This document shows, one piece after another, positions 17,323 to 25,981 of a DNA stretch of 39,161 nucleotides. The stretch is from NCBI GenBank assembly GCA_026388275.1, contig JAPLKB010000019.1, forward strand, positions 1-39,161. The letters run 5' to 3'. The stretch comes from Pseudomonadota bacterium (GTDB taxonomy: Bacteria; Desulfobacterota; Syntrophorhabdia; Syntrophorhabdales; Syntrophorhabdaceae). The notes below the pieces were generated by a model. It had not been told where the DNA came from. It did no database searches and saw only the letters and a program-made list of their open reading frames with translations. Each line of letters begins with the position of its first letter. Position 1 is the first letter of the stretch. The translations under genes were made by a program, and so were the position numbers.

Positions 17323-17424
17323 ATGGAGGGGGAGGGTATAGATATTGAAAAGATCATAAAAGATTTCGATTTTAGCGAAACAACCCCCGAAATGAAGGAA
17401 GTATTTGATTCATTTATCGAATAA
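17323..17424 (+). CDS. possible 33-codon acidic peptide
   Basis: A short open frame begins with ATG 5 nt after the previous stop and ends with TAA at 17422. It encodes a strongly acidic 33-residue peptide rich in Glu, Asp, Ile and Phe (middle part KIIKDFDFSETTPEMKEVF). GGAGGGGGAGGG lies inside its first codons, so an internal start is also possible, though the only in-frame codon at the right distance is ATT. It could equally be a decayed gene remnant. Confidence 0.3.
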   Translation: MEGEGIDIEKIIKDFDFSETTPEMKEVFDSFIE

Positions 17425-17476
17425 ATATTTTAAAAAGTACGACGTGATTTACTCTACGCCCCACAGAAATGAATCA

Positions 17477-17558
17477 CCCCGCCGCAAGCGGACGGGGTAT
17501 CAAAGGCAAGAACATGGAACCATTTCGAAGCAAGCTTCGGGGTATTGACCCGGCGGGG
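17477..17558. repeat. cluster of two hairpins with a GCAAGC...GGGGTAT core
   Basis: Hairpin 1 (17477-17497) pairs CCCCGCCG with CGGACGGGG with one bulged A; hairpin 2 (17526-17539) pairs CGAAG with CTTCG around CAAG. Both are followed by GGGGTAT, so they look like two diverged copies of one unit. In addition CCCCGCC at 17477-17483 is exactly complementary to GGCGGGG at 17552-17558, giving an alternative fold enclosing both. It lies 20 nt before the aminotransferase start and may terminate the upstream unit or be a repetitive element. Confidence 0.55.
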
Positions 17559-17577
17559 CAATAAACATGTTTGATGA

Positions 17578-18741
17578 ATGAATAAAGAAATGAAATACGA
17601 TTTCAATCATATTATTGAACAAAAAGCCCCAGACAGCATTAAATGGCAAAGATACGGAAATGAAGTCATCCCTTTGTGGGTAGCGGATATGGATTTTGTT
17701 TCTCCTGAACCGGTTATTCAGGCACTCCATGAACGGGTGAATCATCGGGTTTTTGGATATGCAAAACCGAGTGAAGAACTTATTGACGTTATCAGGGAAC
17801 GTCTTAAAAGGCTCTATAAATGGGATGTTCCGGCGGAACACATCGTTTTTGTACCTGGTGTTGTAACAGGCCTAAATCTCGCATTTCAACTTTTTGCGGA
17901 TCCCGGAGATGCCGTATTGGTACAACCGCCTGTTTATTCACACTTCATTACTGATCCGGTCATCCGCGGCCGCGCATTGATTGATCCTCCATTAATAAAA
18001 AAAGATGATACCTATGAAATAGATTTTGAAGCATTTGAAAAAGCAATAACTGCCCGAACCAGAATATATGTACTCTGCAATCCGCATAATCCTGTCGGTC
18101 GTGTTTTTCAAACATATGAGCTGGAACGGCTTGCCGATATCTGTGTACGCCATAATGTTCTGATTTGTGCCGATGAGATTCACTGTGATCTTCTGTATCC
18201 GTGCCATAAACATATACCCATTGCTACCCTTGGCAATGAAGTGGCTGACAGAACCATCACCTTCATGTCGCCGAGCAAAACCTTCAACCTTGCAGGTTTG
18301 AAATGTTCCTTCGCAGTCATTACAAATCCTGATCTTCGGAAAGCCTGGTTGAGAGGCAGTGAGGGGCTTATTCCATATGTGAATACCATGGGCCTGACAG
18401 CAGCTCTGGCAGCTTTTAAAGACGGACAGGAGTGGCTGGATCAGTGTCTCTCATATCTGAAAAGCAACAGGGATTTTCTGGTTGACTATGTTCACAAAAA
18501 GCTTTCTCCCCTCAAAATAACGCGCATTGAGGGAACTTATCTGGCCTGGCTCGATTGCAGGGAATCAGGAATACGAGGAAATCCTTTTCATTTCTTTCTT
18601 AAGGAGGGCAAGGTGGCTCTCAATAACGGTGCTGAATGCGGAAAGGGAGGAGAAGGATTTGTGAGGCTCAATTTTGCCTGTCCGAGGAAGACTCTGGCCG
18701 ATGCTTTAAAGCGTATGTCCGATGCTTTAAAGAGATCATAG
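17578..18741 (+). CDS. PatB/MalY-type PLP-dependent C-S lyase / aminotransferase
   Basis: A fold-type I PLP enzyme of 387 aa. The PLP lysine is K234 in SPSKTFNLAGL, and the cofactor-ring Asp is D199 in CADEIHCDL; CNPHNPVGRV carries the Asn of the family. The N-terminal WQRYGNEVIPLWVADMDF and FGYAKPSEEL are hallmarks of the MalY/PatB group, which acts as cystathionine beta-lyase or aminotransferase on cysteine and methionine derivatives. The length is standard. No clear SD is visible before ATG 17578; a second ATG four codons on is possible. It runs alone and overlaps the convergent YkvA-like gene by 6 nt at the 3' ends. Confidence 0.9.
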   Translation: MNKEMKYDFNHIIEQKAPDSIKWQRYGNEVIPLWVADMDFVSPEPVIQALHERVNHRVFGYAKPSEELIDVIRERLKRLYKWDVPAEHIVFVPGVVTGLNLAFQLFADPGDAVLVQPPVYSHFITDPVIRGRALIDPPLIKKDDTYEIDFEAFEKAITARTRIYVLCNPHNPVGRVFQTYELERLADICVRHNVLICADEIHCDLLYPCHKHIPIATLGNEVADRTITFMSPSKTFNLAGLKCSFAVITNPDLRKAWLRGSEGLIPYVNTMGLTAALAAFKDGQEWLDQCLSYLKSNRDFLVDYVHKKLSPLKITRIEGTYLAWLDCRESGIRGNPFHFFLKEGKVALNNGAECGKGGEGFVRLNFACPRKTLADALKRMSDALKRS

Positions 18742-19122
18742 CCATATGCGGCAGACAATTCTTACAATAAAATAAATAGAAATAAGCCAGATCAAAACTA
18801 TGACGGATGCCGCCGCCCAATGTTTTCCTTTCATTCCACCCTGACGAGACTTTGCTTTTTCTCTGCATTCTTCCATTACATCTTTTGGAATCATCTTAAT
18901 AAGGAGAACAATCCCTGCCGGGATAAGTATAAGGTCGTCAATGTAACCGATAACAGGTATAAAATCCGGAATCAGATCGATGGGGCTTAAGGCATAACCA
19001 ATGATTAGAACGGCAAATGCTTTTGCGTACCAGGGAACTCTCGGGTCTTTAACTGCCAAAGAAAGTGCGTATACTTCCCTCTTAAGAGTCTTTGCTTTTG
19101 CCTTCCATGAACCAGAACCCAC
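18736..19122 (-). CDS. YkvA-like (DUF1232) membrane protein
   Basis: This 128-aa protein has the DUF1232 core PWYAKAFAVLIIGYALSPID, then LIPDFIPVIGYIDDLILIPAG, forming one or two hydrophobic segments. A second C-terminal membrane helix (about 105-126) follows a basic stretch. The biochemical function of the family is unknown. The start is GTG at 19122 behind a strong AGGAGG. It converges on the aminotransferase gene with a 6-nt overlap of coding ends, so no terminator separates them. Confidence 0.85.
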   Translation of the reverse strand: MGSGSWKAKAKTLKREVYALSLAVKDPRVPWYAKAFAVLIIGYALSPIDLIPDFIPVIGYIDDLILIPAGIVLLIKMIPKDVMEECREKAKSRQGGMKGKHWAAASVIVLIWLISIYFIVRIVCRIWL

Positions 19123-19183
19123 GCCTTGCCTCCTGTTATATGTTTTGTTTCTTGAGTATTTTTAGTTCTTTTCTCTTGGTCGG

Positions 19184-19319
19184 TCAGCGGCATGTTCTGG
19201 GATATTGATCTGCGGCGGTCTGCTTCGCCTTGCGATCCTCCGACGTACATTGAGTACGTCTGCGGCCTGCAAATCTCACAGCCCATCCACATCTGCAAAA
19301 TCCCTGACATGCCGCTGCC
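19184..19319. repeat. imperfect palindromic element A with GTAC apex
   Basis: The outer arms TCAGCGGCATGTTCTGGGAT (19184-) and its near-complement ending ...TGACATGCCGCTG (to about 19317) pair with few mismatches. The apex is a perfect 7-bp hairpin, GACGTAC-ATTGA-GTACGTC at 19242-19260; the parts between are degenerate. Read on the minus strand, the apex continues GTACGTCGGAGGAT, nearly the same as element B at 22548-22666. It looks like a dispersed non-coding repeat (MITE-like or structured RNA). Confidence 0.6.
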
Positions 19320-19327
19320 CACTCAAC

Positions 19328-19359
19328 CCGGATTCACATATACGATTATGTGAATCCGG
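19328..19359. repeat. perfect 13-bp stem-loop
   Basis: CCGGATTCACATA, a 6-nt loop TACGAT, then TATGTGAATCCGG. It lies 9 nt beyond element A. No U-run follows on either strand within a few bases, so it is not a typical terminator; it may be a second part of the repeat. Confidence 0.6.
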
Positions 19360-19604
19360 AATAAACAAGGGGGCAAATTTTTCCATTTTCATTTCTTTTC
19401 TCTCCCTCTCCCTGTTTTCTCTTTGTAAAAGCTTGTATATATTCATTCTGCGAACCAATTTTTCATGCAACTTTTGACAATATCTATAAATAACATGACT
19501 TTATATCTAATGGCAAGAAACGGATCGTTGAATCACGATGGTTCAATTCAATCAGTCACGGAAAAAGGAATGGGGTAGAATTGCAGAAATATCAGGCAGC
19601 TAAT
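19360..19604. other. gene-free stretch, pyrimidine tract
   Basis: Downstream of the isomerase gene (which reads leftward into it). It has a C/T-rich tract at about 19380-19430 and otherwise no structure or frame I can support. With elements at 19184-19359 it fills the 482-nt gap after the YkvA-like gene. Confidence 0.5.
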
Positions 19605-20417
19605 TCAAGATGCGGTCTTTTTTGCAAGCATTTCTTCAAACCATTTAATCCTGCCATGGGCTTTTCTCAGAAAATCCAATGCAGGCTCATCATTGGGATT
19701 TTTAGGAAATATTTCGAGGGTAAGGAATCCGTCGTATGTTTCAACAGGAAAGTTGTTTTTAATGATATCCCATTTAATGATTCCCTCTTTTGGAAGCCAA
19801 TGTCTGTCAAGCAATCCATCGTTGTCTGAAATATGGGTTGCAAAAAGCATGTGCCCCCATTTTTTCAGCAGTAATCCAGGTTGAGGACTGTAAAGAAAGT
19901 CATGAGAGCTGTCGTAGCACAAACCCAGATGTGTTGAGGAAATGTTGGAAAAAACATGATCGAGATATTCCGGTTTCTGAGTATTTTCCACCGCTATTCT
20001 CACATTTGAGTCTTCGGCATATTTCAGCAGATATTTCAGGGCTTCAAGCCCGTAGCTATTTGGCAGCAGAGGCTGGTCGCCCTTGCTTTGGCTTACATGT
20101 ACGACAAGCATGGGTATATTATGCTTTTTGCAGTAGTCAATGTATGATGAATATTCATTTTTTATTGCAGCACTTTTTTGTTCAGATCCCGACCATAAAT
20201 TATTGCATCTGCCGTCAGGCGCATGTGCATACTCTATGAATAACCCCTTTGATCTTATCATCTCAGGCATTAAGTCTTCTTCTTTACTTTTTACAAGTTC
20301 CTCTTCTTCTCCGAGCCCGATAGAGGTTACTTCAAAACCTGCATTTTTTATTGTGTTGAGTCTTTCATCGAAGGACATCGCATATCCGAAGTACGAATAG
20401 ATGCCGATATTTTTCAT
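19605..20417 (-). CDS. sugar phosphate isomerase/epimerase family (TIM barrel)
   Basis: This 270-aa protein belongs to the xylose isomerase-like/AP endonuclease 2 superfamily. Expected strands and metal-site residues are visible: IGIYSYFG at the start, MLVVHVSQS, RIAVENTQKPEYL with the metal Glu, LGLCYDSSHD with Asp and His, FATHISDNDGLLDRHWLPKEG with His-x-Asp, and FLTLEIF with the last Glu. The substrate cannot be told from sequence; some relatives act on sugars or inosose. The ATG lacks an SD, but a TATACT lies 10 nt upstream. The MBL gene upstream is on the same strand but 110 nt away, so they may or may not be one unit. Confidence 0.8.
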   Translation of the reverse strand: MKNIGIYSYFGYAMSFDERLNTIKNAGFEVTSIGLGEEEELVKSKEEDLMPEMIRSKGLFIEYAHAPDGRCNNLWSGSEQKSAAIKNEYSSYIDYCKKHNIPMLVVHVSQSKGDQPLLPNSYGLEALKYLLKYAEDSNVRIAVENTQKPEYLDHVFSNISSTHLGLCYDSSHDFLYSPQPGLLLKKWGHMLFATHISDNDGLLDRHWLPKEGIIKWDIIKNNFPVETYDGFLTLEIFPKNPNDEPALDFLRKAHGRIKWFEEMLAKKTAS

Positions 20418-20427
20418 AGATGCATCC

Positions 20428-20455
20428 AGTATAGAACAAATATTATCTTTTTTAA
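20428..20455 (-). promoter_or_regulatory. weak candidate promoter of the isomerase gene
   Basis: On the minus strand TTAAAA (20455-20450) and TATACT (20433-20428) are 16 nt apart; the -10 ends 10 nt before the ATG, predicting a leader of about 4 nt. The -35 is poor. Confidence 0.3.
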
Positions 20456-20527
20456 CTCTTTATCGTTTTCTCCGGGTTGCACAACTGTACATGGGCATAA
20501 TTACCTCTCATGGATTCGTTATCTTTC

Positions 20528-21274
20528 TTATATATCAACAACCATATCATCCACTGTAGCAACAGTTTCAGGATAAACTTTCCGTGCAGTTTCCTCGGCA
20601 TTCTTTCTGTCTTCAATTGTTCTGTATACTTCGGCATCGAAGTGAACAAGGGCTAATCTTTTTGCTCCTGATTCCTTTGCTATTCTTGCTGCTGTTTCAG
20701 GGTTGAGGTGCGGCCAGTCGGGATTTTCCTGTCCGGACTGGAAGGCACATTCAGTGATAAGGAGATCGGCACTCTCTGCAAGCTTCACTGCATTCTCACA
20801 ATATCCAGTATCACCGCAGTAGGTAATGATCCTATTTTCAATCTCGAACCGGTATCCCATTGTCAATGATGCATGAATAAGGGGGAGGCTTGTGACGGAA
20901 AAGGGGAGACGATCTTTCTGTGAAGGAAGTTCGATAAATTTTGTGAAAAATTGAAAATCCTTAACCGGTACTGTAAAGGGCGCATCAAGTATTTTCCCTA
21001 ATATGGAGGCAATGCCTTCCTGCCCGCATATATGCAGCCCATGAGAAAAATTGTATTTGCAGATAGTATGGAGACCGACAATATGGTCAAAATGGAAATG
21101 ACTGAGGAAAAGATAAGCAGGCTTATTAAAATCAACATATCTGTCCAGCTTGGCGATGCCGTTGCCTGCATCAAGAATGATGGTGTAGGAGGGCGTGTCA
21201 AGAAGAATACAGATTGTGTTTCCTGTATTCGTATCGTACCAGCCGTTTGTTCCTAAAAAGATGATTTTTGGCAT
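20528..21274 (-). CDS. MBL-fold metallohydrolase (RNase Z/phosphodiesterase-like)
   Basis: The 248-aa protein has the metallo-beta-lactamase signature SHFHFDHIVG (H59, H61, D63, H64), then HASLTMGYRFE with the next His, the ITYCGDTG Asp motif, TECAFQ and a final LVHFD. This order is that of the ElaC/RNase Z-like and related phosphodiesterase branch of the fold. It lacks an obvious long exosite arm, so tRNA 3' processing is not assured; a small-molecule or nucleotide diesterase is equally possible. AAGGA precedes the ATG at slightly long spacing. It is divergent from lpxK. Confidence 0.8.
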   Translation of the reverse strand: MPKIIFLGTNGWYDTNTGNTICILLDTPSYTIILDAGNGIAKLDRYVDFNKPAYLFLSHFHFDHIVGLHTICKYNFSHGLHICGQEGIASILGKILDAPFTVPVKDFQFFTKFIELPSQKDRLPFSVTSLPLIHASLTMGYRFEIENRIITYCGDTGYCENAVKLAESADLLITECAFQSGQENPDWPHLNPETAARIAKESGAKRLALVHFDAEVYRTIEDRKNAEETARKVYPETVATVDDMVVDI

Positions 21275-21437
21275 TTATTCCAGATCCTTTTTATATTGCA
21301 ATTATTACAGCATAATCTTCCTCCGCCCCTTGGGTCAACATCGAATTTTTACCACTTCATATCATGTTGCAATCAAAAGCAATGCCCATTGGCTTGGCTA
21401 CTCCAAAAGTCAATGTCATCCACCACTTCGTCTTTAT

Positions 21438-21466
21438 TTGATTTTTAGCCCCCTTTTTGATATAAA
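21438..21466 (+). promoter_or_regulatory. lpxK promoter
   Basis: TTGATT (21438-21443) and TATAAA (21461-21466) are spaced by exactly 17 nt. The -10 ends 13 nt before the lpxK ATG, so the leader would be only about 7 nt and has no SD. Confidence 0.6.
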
Positions 21467-21479
21467 TTATCAATATATA

Positions 21480-22538
21480 ATGAGGAATCTCATCTTAAAG
21501 ATATGGAGAGGAGAAGCAGAATATTTGAAACGGTTTCTGTATCCTCTGCTTTTCTTATTATCCCGGGTATATAAACTTTGCCTTAAACTGAGGGAAACAT
21601 TGTACAATAAGGGTATGATAAAGATGAAAGAAGTGTCAATTCCTGTGGTAAGCATCGGGAACATCACCCTCGGAGGCACCGGTAAGACACCGGTCGTTGA
21701 AAGGCTTTCGATAAAGTTGAAAGAGGCAGGATTGAATCCGGGTATTGCAACAAGGGGATACAAGAGGGAAAGAGGCGGTACTTTTCGTGTGGATGTTAAA
21801 AACGATACTGCAAAAGAAGTAGGGGATGAAGCTTTCATGCTTGCAAAAAAAACACAAATTCCGGTTCTTGTCGGCGCTGACAGGGCAGAGGCGATAGGCA
21901 TGGCCGTAAGAGATTTACGGATAAATGTTGCACTCCTTGATGATGGTTTTCAATTGAAAAATATCAAAAAGGATATGGATATACTTATTTTAAACGGCAG
22001 GGAAAGCGGAAACAAGTACGGGCTGTTTCCTCTTGGCCCTTACAGAGAACAGATTGAAAGAATAAAGGATGCTGACATAATTCTTGTCAATAAGGGCGAT
22101 ATTAACGGCGAAACCGGGCAATACAGTAAGGGGATCCCTGTTTTCCGGGCTCAATACAAACCGGTGCATCTTTACAGCATCAGGGCGAATTGTATTGCCC
22201 ATTATAATTTTTTGAAGGGAAAAAATGTTCTTGCCTTCGCAGGTCTGGGTGATAACCGGTCTTTTTTTGACCTGCTTAAAACAATGGGGATTCATGTTTT
22301 GCATGAAATACCATATCCGGACCATTACACATATAAAAGAAGGGATATGAAGGAGATTCTGTCCTTTCAGGATGTGGATGCCTTTGTTACCACGGAAAAG
22401 GATGCGGTAAAAATTGCCCATATGGATATACCTGAAAACCTTTTCTATCTGGCAATAGAGATGGTGATCGAGCGCGAAGAGGAATTTATGGCAAGTATTA
22501 TGAAGATAATTAAAGACAAGAAAGTGGTGTATAATTAA
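21480..22538 (+). CDS. lpxK: tetraacyldisaccharide 4'-kinase (lipid A synthesis)
   Basis: LpxK phosphorylates the 4' position of the lipid A disaccharide at the inner membrane, so the cell should make lipopolysaccharide. The 352-aa protein begins MRNLILKIWRGE, followed by a hydrophobic N-terminal helix (about 17-36), and carries the P-loop SIGNITLGGTGKTPVVERL (about 58-76), then ATRGYKRERGG, GDEAFMLAKK, LLDDGFQLK and LFPLGPYRE, all typical. An open frame extends 95 codons further upstream, but that part is not LpxK-like and overlaps the promoter, so I take ATG 21480, which matches the family N-terminus. No SD. Element B separates it from leuA. Confidence 0.95.
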   Translation: MRNLILKIWRGEAEYLKRFLYPLLFLLSRVYKLCLKLRETLYNKGMIKMKEVSIPVVSIGNITLGGTGKTPVVERLSIKLKEAGLNPGIATRGYKRERGGTFRVDVKNDTAKEVGDEAFMLAKKTQIPVLVGADRAEAIGMAVRDLRINVALLDDGFQLKNIKKDMDILILNGRESGNKYGLFPLGPYREQIERIKDADIILVNKGDINGETGQYSKGIPVFRAQYKPVHLYSIRANCIAHYNFLKGKNVLAFAGLGDNRSFFDLLKTMGIHVLHEIPYPDHYTYKRRDMKEILSFQDVDAFVTTEKDAVKIAHMDIPENLFYLAIEMVIEREEEFMASIMKIIKDKKVVYN

Positions 22539-22547
22539 CAGTCAATG

Positions 22548-22666
22548 CCAATTTGCATTCGAAGTGACACCGAGTCGGCAAGGACGAGGCACCGGAGGCG
22601 TACAACCAGTACGTCGAGGATGAAGAGGACGCCACCAACGAAGGTGCCACGATGAACGTTAATTGG
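22548..22666. repeat. imperfect palindromic element B with GTAC apex
   Basis: Outer arms CCAATTTGCATTC (22548-22560) and GAACGTTAATTGG (22654-22666) pair at 10 of 13 positions. GGCACC (22588) pairs with GGTGCC (22643), and the apex is GCGTAC-AACCA-GTACGT (22598-22614). After the apex the + strand reads GTACGTCGAGGAT, nearly the same as element A (opposite orientation). It fills the whole lpxK-leuA gap and would be transcribed into the leuA leader if read from lpxK. Confidence 0.6.
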
Positions 22667-22690
22667 AATAAGAATCAAAAAGGAGAAGTC

Positions 22691-24220
22691 ATGTTAGAAA
22701 GAGTAAAGATATTTGATACCACATTGAGGGATGGGGAACAGTCTCCGGGAAACACTATGAATACACAGGAAAAACTCAGGGTAGCTAAACAGCTTGAGGC
22801 TCTGGGTGTTGATATTATCGAAGCGGGTTTTCCCATAGCTTCGGATGGTGATTTTGATGCAGTCAAACAGATTGCCAGTATCATCAAAAACAGCGAGGTA
22901 GCTGGCCTTGCACGGGCAAACAATGAAGACATTGATCGTGCCTGGGAAGCGATAAAGGACGCACAGATGCCCCGGATTCACACCTTTATCTCAACCTCAG
23001 ACATCCATCTAAAGCATCAATTCAAAAAAACCAGGGATGAGATTTTAACAATTGCAGTAGATGCTGTAAAAAGGGCAAAACAATATACCGATAACGTTGA
23101 ATTTTCTGCCATGGATGCAACGAGAAGTGACTGGGATTATCTGTGCCGTATAGTAGCCGAAGTCATCGATGCAGGGGCAATTACCGTTAATATCCCTGAT
23201 ACTGTTGGCTATGCAGTGCCTCAGGAATTCGGCAGGCTCATCCGTTATATTAAAGAGAATGTACCCAACATAGACCGGGCCGTCATCAGTGTGCACTGTC
23301 ATAATGATCTCGGACTCGCCGTTGCAAATTCCATTGCGGCAATAGAAAACGGCGCCCGGCAGATAGAGTGCACAATCAACGGGATCGGCGAACGGGCAGG
23401 AAATGCGTCAATGGAAGAAATTGCCATGATCCTTCGCACCAGGAAAAATGTGTTTTCACTGGAAACACGGATTGTCACCGAAAAGATATACCCTGCAAGC
23501 AGGCTTATAACTTCCATCACCGGCGTTTCTGTTCAGCCGAATAAGGCAATAGTCGGTGCCAATGCCTTTGCTCATGAATCAGGCATCCACCAGGACGGCC
23601 TTCTGAAGGCAAAACTTACATATGAGATTATGACTCCCGAGTCAGTAGGCATATCAAAGAGCTCCCTTGTCCTCGGCAAGCACTCCGGCAGGCATGCTTT
23701 CCGGGAGAGGATTGAAGGACTTGGCTATACGTTGGACGACAAAGAACTCAACCTTACCTTTAAAAGATTCAAGACACTCTCAGACATGAAAAAATATGTC
23801 TATGATGAAGACATTGAAATGATTATCATGGATGAAATATATAAAATTCCTGAAAAATACAGACTTGTATATCTGAATGTAAGTTGCGGCAATACAACAA
23901 TCCCAACGGCTACGGTGAAGCTTGAAATAGATGGTACCATTTACCAGGAAGTGGGTGTAGGAGACGGACCTGTTGATGCCACATACAAAATTATCAAAAA
24001 AATGGTAAAAACAAACAGTAAGCTTGCAAAATTCTCTGTCAATTCCATTACGAAAGACACAGATGCACAGGGAGATGTATTCGTGAAACTTGAAGAAAAA
24101 GGACTTATTGCCATCGGGAAAGGCGCGGATACGGATATTATTGTAGCAAGTGCAAAGGCATATATTAACGCACTGAACAGAATTGAATATATCAAATCAA
24201 AAAAAGCTGAGGTGAAGTAG
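22691..24220 (+). CDS. leuA: 2-isopropylmalate synthase
   Basis: First committed step of leucine synthesis: 2-oxoisovalerate plus acetyl-CoA. The 509-aa protein shows [13 protein letters not shown] (metal and substrate site), [31 protein letters not shown] and, after the TIM barrel, the C-terminal regulatory LeuA-dimer domain (about 390-500), the usual target of leucine feedback. I start at ATG 22691 because AAGGAG lies 6-7 nt upstream and the protein then begins [15 protein letters not shown] like homologues. A frame opening 13 codons earlier lies in element B. Two nucleotides separate it from leuC. Confidence 0.95.
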   Translation: MLERVKIFDTTLRDGEQSPGNTMNTQEKLRVAKQLEALGVDIIEAGFPIASDGDFDAVKQIASIIKNSEVAGLARANNEDIDRAWEAIKDAQMPRIHTFISTSDIHLKHQFKKTRDEILTIAVDAVKRAKQYTDNVEFSAMDATRSDWDYLCRIVAEVIDAGAITVNIPDTVGYAVPQEFGRLIRYIKENVPNIDRAVISVHCHNDLGLAVANSIAAIENGARQIECTINGIGERAGNASMEEIAMILRTRKNVFSLETRIVTEKIYPASRLITSITGVSVQPNKAIVGANAFAHESGIHQDGLLKAKLTYEIMTPESVGISKSSLVLGKHSGRHAFRERIEGLGYTLDDKELNLTFKRFKTLSDMKKYVYDEDIEMIIMDEIYKIPEKYRLVYLNVSCGNTTIPTATVKLEIDGTIYQEVGVGDGPVDATYKIIKKMVKTNSKLAKFSVNSITKDTDAQGDVFVKLEEKGLIAIGKGADTDIIVASAKAYINALNRIEYIKSKKAEVK

Positions 24221-24221
24221 C

Positions 24222-25484
24222 ATGAGCATGACCATTACGGAAAAGATACTTGCATCACACGCAGGTAAGGCATTTGTTGAACCTGGAGAGATTATCGAGG
24301 CAAGGATTGACCTTGCTCTCGCAAACGATATAACAGCGCCATTATCGCTTGAAGAATTTGAAAAGGTAGGTGCTGCAAAGGTTTTTGATAATGATAAGGT
24401 GGTATTTGTTCTTGACCATTTTACACCGAACAAGGACATACTGTCTGCTGAAAACTGCAAGAAAATAAGGGAGTTTTCAATAAAGCACAACATCACTAAT
24501 TTCTATGAGGGTGGACAATGCGGCGTTGAACATGCTCTGCTGCCCGAAGCAGGTCTTGTAATACCAGGCGATCTGGTGATAGGAGCGGACAGCCATACCT
24601 GCACATACGGGGCTCTTGGCGCCTTTGCAACAGGGATGGGCAGCACCGACATTACCTATGGTATGGTTACCGGCCATATCTGGCTAAAAATCCCTGAAAA
24701 TATCAAATTCATCTGCCATGGAAAATGGCAGGAATGGGTTACTGGAAAAGACCTCATCCTCCATATCATAGGAAAGATCGGCGTAGACGGCGCTCTATAT
24801 GCATCTATGGAGTTCGACGGTGAGGCAATTTCAGCCCTTTCCATGGATTCACGCTTTACAATCGCCAACATGGCCATTGAGGCCGGCGGGAAGAACGGGA
24901 TATTCAAGGTAGATGACAAGACTCTTGAATATGTGAAGGGAAGAAGCAAAAGACCATACACGGTTTTTGAGAGCGATAAAGATGCTAAATACAAAGAGGT
25001 TTATGAGATTGATGCAGGCAGCATAGGCCTTAACGTTGCATGTCCATCATTGCCGTCCAATGTAAAAAACGTGGATGAACTGAAGGGTGTGCATGTCGAT
25101 CAGGTAATCATCGGATCATGCACGAACGGGAGAATTGAAGATTTGGAGATGGCAGCCAAAATATTAAAAGGAAGGAAAACGGCAAGGCACACAAGGTGCA
25201 TTGTCATACCTGCCACACCGAAGATTTATGCCGAAGCCTTAAGGCGCGGCCTTTTTGAAATCTTTCTTGATGCAGAATGCATCATATCGCCTCCTACATG
25301 CGGTCCCTGCCTTGGCGGACATATGGGTATACTCGCAAAGGGGGAAAGGGCAGTGGCAACTACAAACAGAAATTTTATCGGAAGGATGGGGCATCCTGAG
25401 AGCGAGGTTTATCTTGCAGGCCCTGCGGTAGCTGCTGCAAGCGCTATCAAAGGGGAGATTGCACATCCACGGGAGGTTTTATGA
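24222..25484 (+). CDS. leuC: 3-isopropylmalate dehydratase large subunit
   Basis: Aconitase-family subunit that isomerises 2- to 3-isopropylmalate with LeuD. At 420 aa it is the shorter archaeal/anaerobe-type LeuC (HacA-like), not the ~465-aa enterobacterial one. [4Fe-4S] ligands are visible in IGSCTNGR and in [31 protein letters not shown] is also typical. AGGTGAAG is the RBS. Its stop overlaps the leuD start by 4 nt. This subtype is close to homoaconitase and related dehydratases, but the neighbouring leuA and leuD make leucine synthesis the best reading. Confidence 0.93.
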   Translation: MSMTITEKILASHAGKAFVEPGEIIEARIDLALANDITAPLSLEEFEKVGAAKVFDNDKVVFVLDHFTPNKDILSAENCKKIREFSIKHNITNFYEGGQCGVEHALLPEAGLVIPGDLVIGADSHTCTYGALGAFATGMGSTDITYGMVTGHIWLKIPENIKFICHGKWQEWVTGKDLILHIIGKIGVDGALYASMEFDGEAISALSMDSRFTIANMAIEAGGKNGIFKVDDKTLEYVKGRSKRPYTVFESDKDAKYKEVYEIDAGSIGLNVACPSLPSNVKNVDELKGVHVDQVIIGSCTNGRIEDLEMAAKILKGRKTARHTRCIVIPATPKIYAEALRRGLFEIFLDAECIISPPTCGPCLGGHMGILAKGERAVATTNRNFIGRMGHPESEVYLAGPAVAAASAIKGEIAHPREVL

Positions 25485-25981
25485 TACTGAAAGGAAGAGT
25501 CTGGAAGTTTGGAGATAATATTGATACGGATATTATTATACCGGCACGATACCTTGCGCTAACTGATCCGAAGGCACTGGGAGAACACTGCATGGAACCT
25601 TTGGCGCCCTTGTTTCACAAAGAGGTGAAACCGGGTGATATTATTGTCGGCGGATTCAATTTCGGATGCGGCTCATCAAGGGAACATGCGCCTATTGCCA
25701 TTTCCGCCCTCGGTATTTCCCTTGTTATTGCAAGGAGCTTTGCACGTATTTTTTACAGAAACGGATTCAACAAAGGGCTGGCGCTTCTGGAGGCAGATAT
25801 AGCCGAAGATGTTGAAGACGGAGAGACAATAGAGGTCGATCTCTCTTCGGGAATCATCACCTGGAAGGACAAGCAGACCAAGGCAAAGCCGATCCCGCCT
25901 TTCATGGAAGAACTTATCAATGCAGGCGGATTAATAAACTATCTCAAAAAAAATCTGGAGGATAAACATGAAAGCATATAA
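25481..25981 (+). CDS. leuD: 3-isopropylmalate dehydratase small subunit
   Basis: Small swivel-domain partner of LeuC (166 aa, the short type that pairs with 420-aa LeuC). Family motifs are [14 protein letters not shown] near the N-terminus and [12 protein letters not shown] in the middle. The start overlaps the leuC stop (ATGA), and the 3' end overlaps asd by 14 nt. In related operons leuB usually lies next; here asd begins inside leuD instead. Confidence 0.94.
   Translation: MILKGRVWKFGDNIDTDIIIPARYLALTDPKALGEHCMEPLAPLFHKEVKPGDIIVGGFNFGCGSSREHAPIAISALGISLVIARSFARIFYRNGFNKGLALLEADIAEDVEDGETIEVDLSSGIITWKDKQTKAKPIPPFMEELINAGGLINYLKKNLEDKHESI

Noticed and set aside
21195-21479. 95-codon N-terminal extension of the lpxK frame
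   Set aside because: Not LpxK-like, overlaps the MBL gene 5' end and the lpxK promoter; homologues start at the MRNLILKIW region.
22652-22690. 13-codon N-terminal extension of leuA
   Set aside because: Lies in palindromic element B; ATG 22691 has a good RBS and matches the family N-terminus.
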